This document shows, in pieces, positions 30,664-32,682 of a stretch of 32,682 nt of DNA (positions are counted from its first letter, which is position 1; the number at the start of each line of letters is the position of its first letter). The DNA lies in the NCBI GenBank assembly GCA_011525665.1, contig WYAU01000024.1, forward strand, positions 1 to 32,682. The letters run 5' to 3'. The DNA comes from Candidatus Brocadia sp. GTDB taxonomy: Bacteria; Planctomycetota; Brocadiia; Brocadiales; Brocadiaceae. Made by a program: the position numbers and the translations under genes. Under the pieces are notes generated by a model. That model searched no databases, was not told where the DNA came from, and saw only the letters and a list, made by a program, of their open reading frames with translations.

Positions 30664-31045
30664 ATGAGTGGGTTGATGGGGTATGTGAAAAACATTATTG
30701 TCCTGAAGGATGGCATAAAGATTAAGGAACGCAGGGCAATCACAGAAAGTCTTGCCTCATTCCCTAATGGAGAAAGGCGTCTCGTTCTGGCTACGGGTAA
30801 ATATGCGGAAGAAGGATTTGATGACGCCCGTCTCGACACCCTTTTTCTCACCATGCCGGTCTCCCGGGAAAGGAACCCTTGTCCAATATGCCGGATGTAT
30901 TCATCGTTTATACGAAGGAAACAAGGAGGTAAGAATATACGATTATGGAGACAGCAATGTGTCTCCGTTATTGAATATGTTCAAGAAAAGACTCCGGGGT
31001 TACCGGACTTTAAGATATGAGATAAGCGAAGATTTAATCTCCTGA
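30664..31045 (+). pseudogene. C-terminal remnant of a DEAD/DEAH-type (superfamily 2) helicase, frameshifted
   Basis: The fragment from 30664 reads VKNIIVLKDGIKIKERRAIT, then ESLASFPNGERRLVLATGKY, then EEGFDDARLDTLFLTMPVS. It breaks at about 30870. One frame over it continues GKGTLVQYAGCIHRLYEGNK, EVRIYDYGDSNVSPLLNMF and KKRLRGYRTLRYEI to a stop. These are helicase motifs V (ATGxYxxEGFDDARLDTLFL) and VI (TLxQYAGRLHR) of large SF2 helicases linked to restriction or defence systems. Motif VI has lost its first Arg (CIHR for RLHR). The whole N-terminal part is absent. Typical full-length proteins are several hundred residues longer. Confidence 0.75.
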
Positions 31046-31147
31046 GTTGACAAAAAACGTGATTGGCTTCTTTCTCCCTTGTTGCACCTTGTCTTCGTTA
31101 AGATTAAGGTTCACGATATTAGTTCTCAAGCAATCCTTTTTTCTCTT

Positions 31148-32293
31148 TTACGTTTTCCACCCCTGATGCGCTTTGTTTTCACCGAGAGGATCTTTTCCGA
31201 GCCAACAGGGAATAATCTTTTTGCTCCGGATTAGCCTGCGAAGCGATGAAAGATCCTGCCGGGACACAAAGGTAAAGGCCTTTCCCTTTTTCCCCATACG
31301 ACCGGTACGGCCGGTACGGTGTGTATATTGTTCTCCGTCTCTCGGAAAATCCCAGTTAATTACGTGTGAAACATGCGAAAAATCAAGCCCCCTCGCGGCG
31401 ACGTCGCTCGCAATAAGGTAGCGGAGTTTCTGGTTCCTGAACTTCCTGATGATCGAAGAACGCGTATCCTGACCAAGTCCCGCATGCATAAAGTCAATAT
31501 CCTGAAAATCTTTCCGGAGAAAGCGAAACAATGCATCAACCCTGTGCCGGGCATTGCAAAAAATGAGCGCCTGATTCACATCTTCATCCTCAAGATACCT
31601 GATGAGCTCCGTATGCCGTTGTTTTGGATGGGAATAGACAAAATAATGCTCAATACTTTCCGGCGCCGCCCTCTCTGCAATAAGAGAGATATGCCGGGGA
31701 TCACGCAAACAGTCATGCGCAAGTTTTTTGATATCGTCCGGCATCGTCGCAGAGAAAAGGAGCGTCTGGTGTTCATGCAGGATGCATGACATGATAAATT
31801 CAATGTCCTCGAGAAATCCCACCTTTAACAGTTCATCCGCCTCATCAAGGATAGCGCACCTTACCTGAGCAAATGAAAGTATCCCTTCGTACAAAAGGTC
31901 AATAAGCCGTCCCGGAGTTGCGACCAAAATATGTACCCCCTGTTTAACCCTGGCAATCTGGGTCTGTTTATCAAAACCGCCATAGACCGCGTAAGGGATC
32001 ACCGCAGTCTGCGCGGCGATTTTCTGGATCTCCGCCACGTACTGCATACATAATTCACGCGTCGGGACGAGTATAAGTCCCTGAATGGCGTTAAGGGCAG
32101 GATCGACTTTTTGAATAAGCGGGATCGCGCAGGCAGCCGTCTTTCCTGATCCGGTTTCAGCGAGGGCACAAAGATCCTGCCCTGCAAAAATCACCGGATA
32201 CGTTGCCTCCTGAATAGGAGTCATTTCTTCATACCCCATCTTATCAAGCGCTTTGAGGATGTTTAAGGGTATGTCCAGTTCATTAAATTTCAT
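31148..32293 (-). CDS. DEAD-box ATP-dependent RNA helicase
   Basis: This 381-residue cytoplasmic RNA helicase opens with the Q motif FNELDIPLNILKALDKMGYEEMTPIQ. It continues with Walker A AETGSGKT, motif Ia PTRELCMQ, ATPGR, motif II DEAD (ILDEADELL), motif III SAT, ASDVAARGLDF and motif VI HRTGRTGRMG. It ends shortly after the helicase core, without a long C-terminal RNA-binding extension. Such proteins unwind short RNA duplexes in ribosome assembly, mRNA decay and cold adaptation. An A/G-rich GAAAAGAGC precedes the ATG. It converges with the helicase remnant at 30.7-31.0 kb, to which it is not closely related. Confidence 0.94.
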   Translation of the reverse strand: MKFNELDIPLNILKALDKMGYEEMTPIQEATYPVIFAGQDLCALAETGSGKTAACAIPLIQKVDPALNAIQGLILVPTRELCMQYVAEIQKIAAQTAVIPYAVYGGFDKQTQIARVKQGVHILVATPGRLIDLLYEGILSFAQVRCAILDEADELLKVGFLEDIEFIMSCILHEHQTLLFSATMPDDIKKLAHDCLRDPRHISLIAERAAPESIEHYFVYSHPKQRHTELIRYLEDEDVNQALIFCNARHRVDALFRFLRKDFQDIDFMHAGLGQDTRSSIIRKFRNQKLRYLIASDVAARGLDFSHVSHVINWDFPRDGEQYTHRTGRTGRMGKKGKAFTFVSRQDLSSLRRLIRSKKIIPCWLGKDPLGENKAHQGWKT

Positions 32294-32422
32294 GTGCTCT
32301 TTTCTTTCTCTTTTAAAGTTTTTTCCGTCCTTTCCGTCTCTGGCGTGAACAGCACTGTCACAAAAACGCCAAAGGACGATGTATAAAAATATCTATCTTT
32401 AACATAATAATAGCATAAAATT
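32294..32422. other. AT-rich leader region of the RNA helicase gene
   Basis: The minus-strand leader of the helicase is T/A-rich, with several TATA-like boxes but no -35/-10 pair I would defend. A frame of 70 codons at 32290-32502 on the minus strand is open, but its text overlaps a better-looking frame and has no ribosome site. Confidence 0.4.
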
Positions 32423-32596
32423 TCATAAAATATTAGTAATTTCCTGAGACTTACCGTGGCCTGACCTGATGTATTGACAGTGAATTGGCACTGCGGATTC
32501 AACAGGTATTTTCAGTCCCTGCCGCATGATTTCATTGACACACTTAAATGTATCGCCTAACCCGCATTTCTCACAGAGGGTAATTTGTGATATCAA
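32423..32596 (-). CDS. Possible small four-cysteine protein
   Basis: A minus-strand frame of 57 codons from a TTG reads ISQITLCEKCGLGDTFKCVN, EIMRQGLKIPVESAV, PIHCQYIRSGHGKSQEITNIL and stops at TGA. It has CxxC plus two further Cys and a His, a common layout for small zinc-binding proteins, and codon choice looks like the neighbours. A TGA lies three codons upstream of the TTG and there is no shine-dalgarno sequence, so it may be an intact small gene with an odd start or a 5'-damaged one. No family recognised. Confidence 0.35.
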   Translation of the reverse strand: MISQITLCEKCGLGDTFKCVNEIMRQGLKIPVESAVPIHCQYIRSGHGKSQEITNIL

Positions 32597-32682
32597 AAGG
32601 TTTCAAAATACATAATGAGTTTGGTATCCAAGACTGATTTTTCTGCTTTTATGCATCAACATTGAATATCCTGATCGTTTTA

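Noticed and set aside
32290-32502. Minus-strand frame of 70 codons just upstream of the RNA helicase
   Set aside because: It overlaps a frame with better protein-like text (32423-32596) and crosses the AT-rich leader; no ribosome site.

Overview
The window looks like a chromosome segment of an environmental Gram-negative bacterium. A Brocadiales (anammox) planctomycete is my best guess. The guess rests on the mix of a class II c-type cytochrome, several small Cys/His-rich exported proteins, sulfur-handling genes, many short palindromic repeats and frequent gene remnants. No marker gene settles it, so the placement is inference. I saw no rRNA, tRNA, CRISPR array or intact insertion sequence.

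Region 1 (1-5.5 kb, mostly minus strand) has a sulfur flavour: a DUF1641-like protein, a TauE/SafE-type anion exporter that ends early in a palindrome cluster, and a metallo-beta-lactamase/double-rhodanese protein of the persulfide dioxygenase type. The last overlaps a TrmO-methyltransferase fusion whose methyltransferase part is shortened. A 300-base stretch of gene remnants (ZIP transporter tail, radical SAM protein tail) separates these from a COG0731-type radical SAM gene.

Region 2 (5.5-8.9 kb, minus) encodes exported metal- or heme-binding proteins: a cupredoxin-like fragment, a DUF1326-type protein with an amber codon in its signal peptide, a small protein with two identical six-cysteine motifs, a cytochrome c'-like protein and a NarL/LuxR-type regulator with a degenerate receiver. 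A 42-bp direct repeat brackets the first three.

Region 3 (9.1-19.4 kb, plus) is a metal (probably zinc) uptake island: a small His/Cys exported protein, an outer-membrane channel, a ZnuA-like binding protein, a ZIP transporter, a PGRP-type amidase lipoprotein, an NtrC-type sigma-54 activator, a well-matched sigma-54 promoter, a decayed small exported protein, ZnuC- and ZnuB-like ABC subunits and an exported TPR protein that ends at a Rho-independent terminator.

Region 4 (19.5-22.4 kb) has a small hypothetical gene, a SprT-like/DUF2786 protein and an RluA-family pseudouridine synthase, separated by repeat-rich spacers.

Region 5 (22.8-30.5 kb, plus) is a tight five-gene operon for alpha-glucan and disaccharide metabolism: GlgX, a cyclase-family hydrolase, a LOG-family protein, a beta-phosphoglucomutase/trehalose-phosphatase fusion and a GH65 phosphorylase. 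The last two overlap and together resemble a split form of the mycobacterial OtsB1 architecture.

Region 6 (30.6-32.7 kb) holds a frameshifted helicase C-terminal remnant, a DEAD-box RNA helicase on the minus strand and a possible 57-residue Cys-containing small protein.

The most notable item is the sigma-54 module at 14.4-18.3 kb: activator, inverted repeats, -24/-12 promoter, broken exported protein and metal ABC transporter lie in one line.
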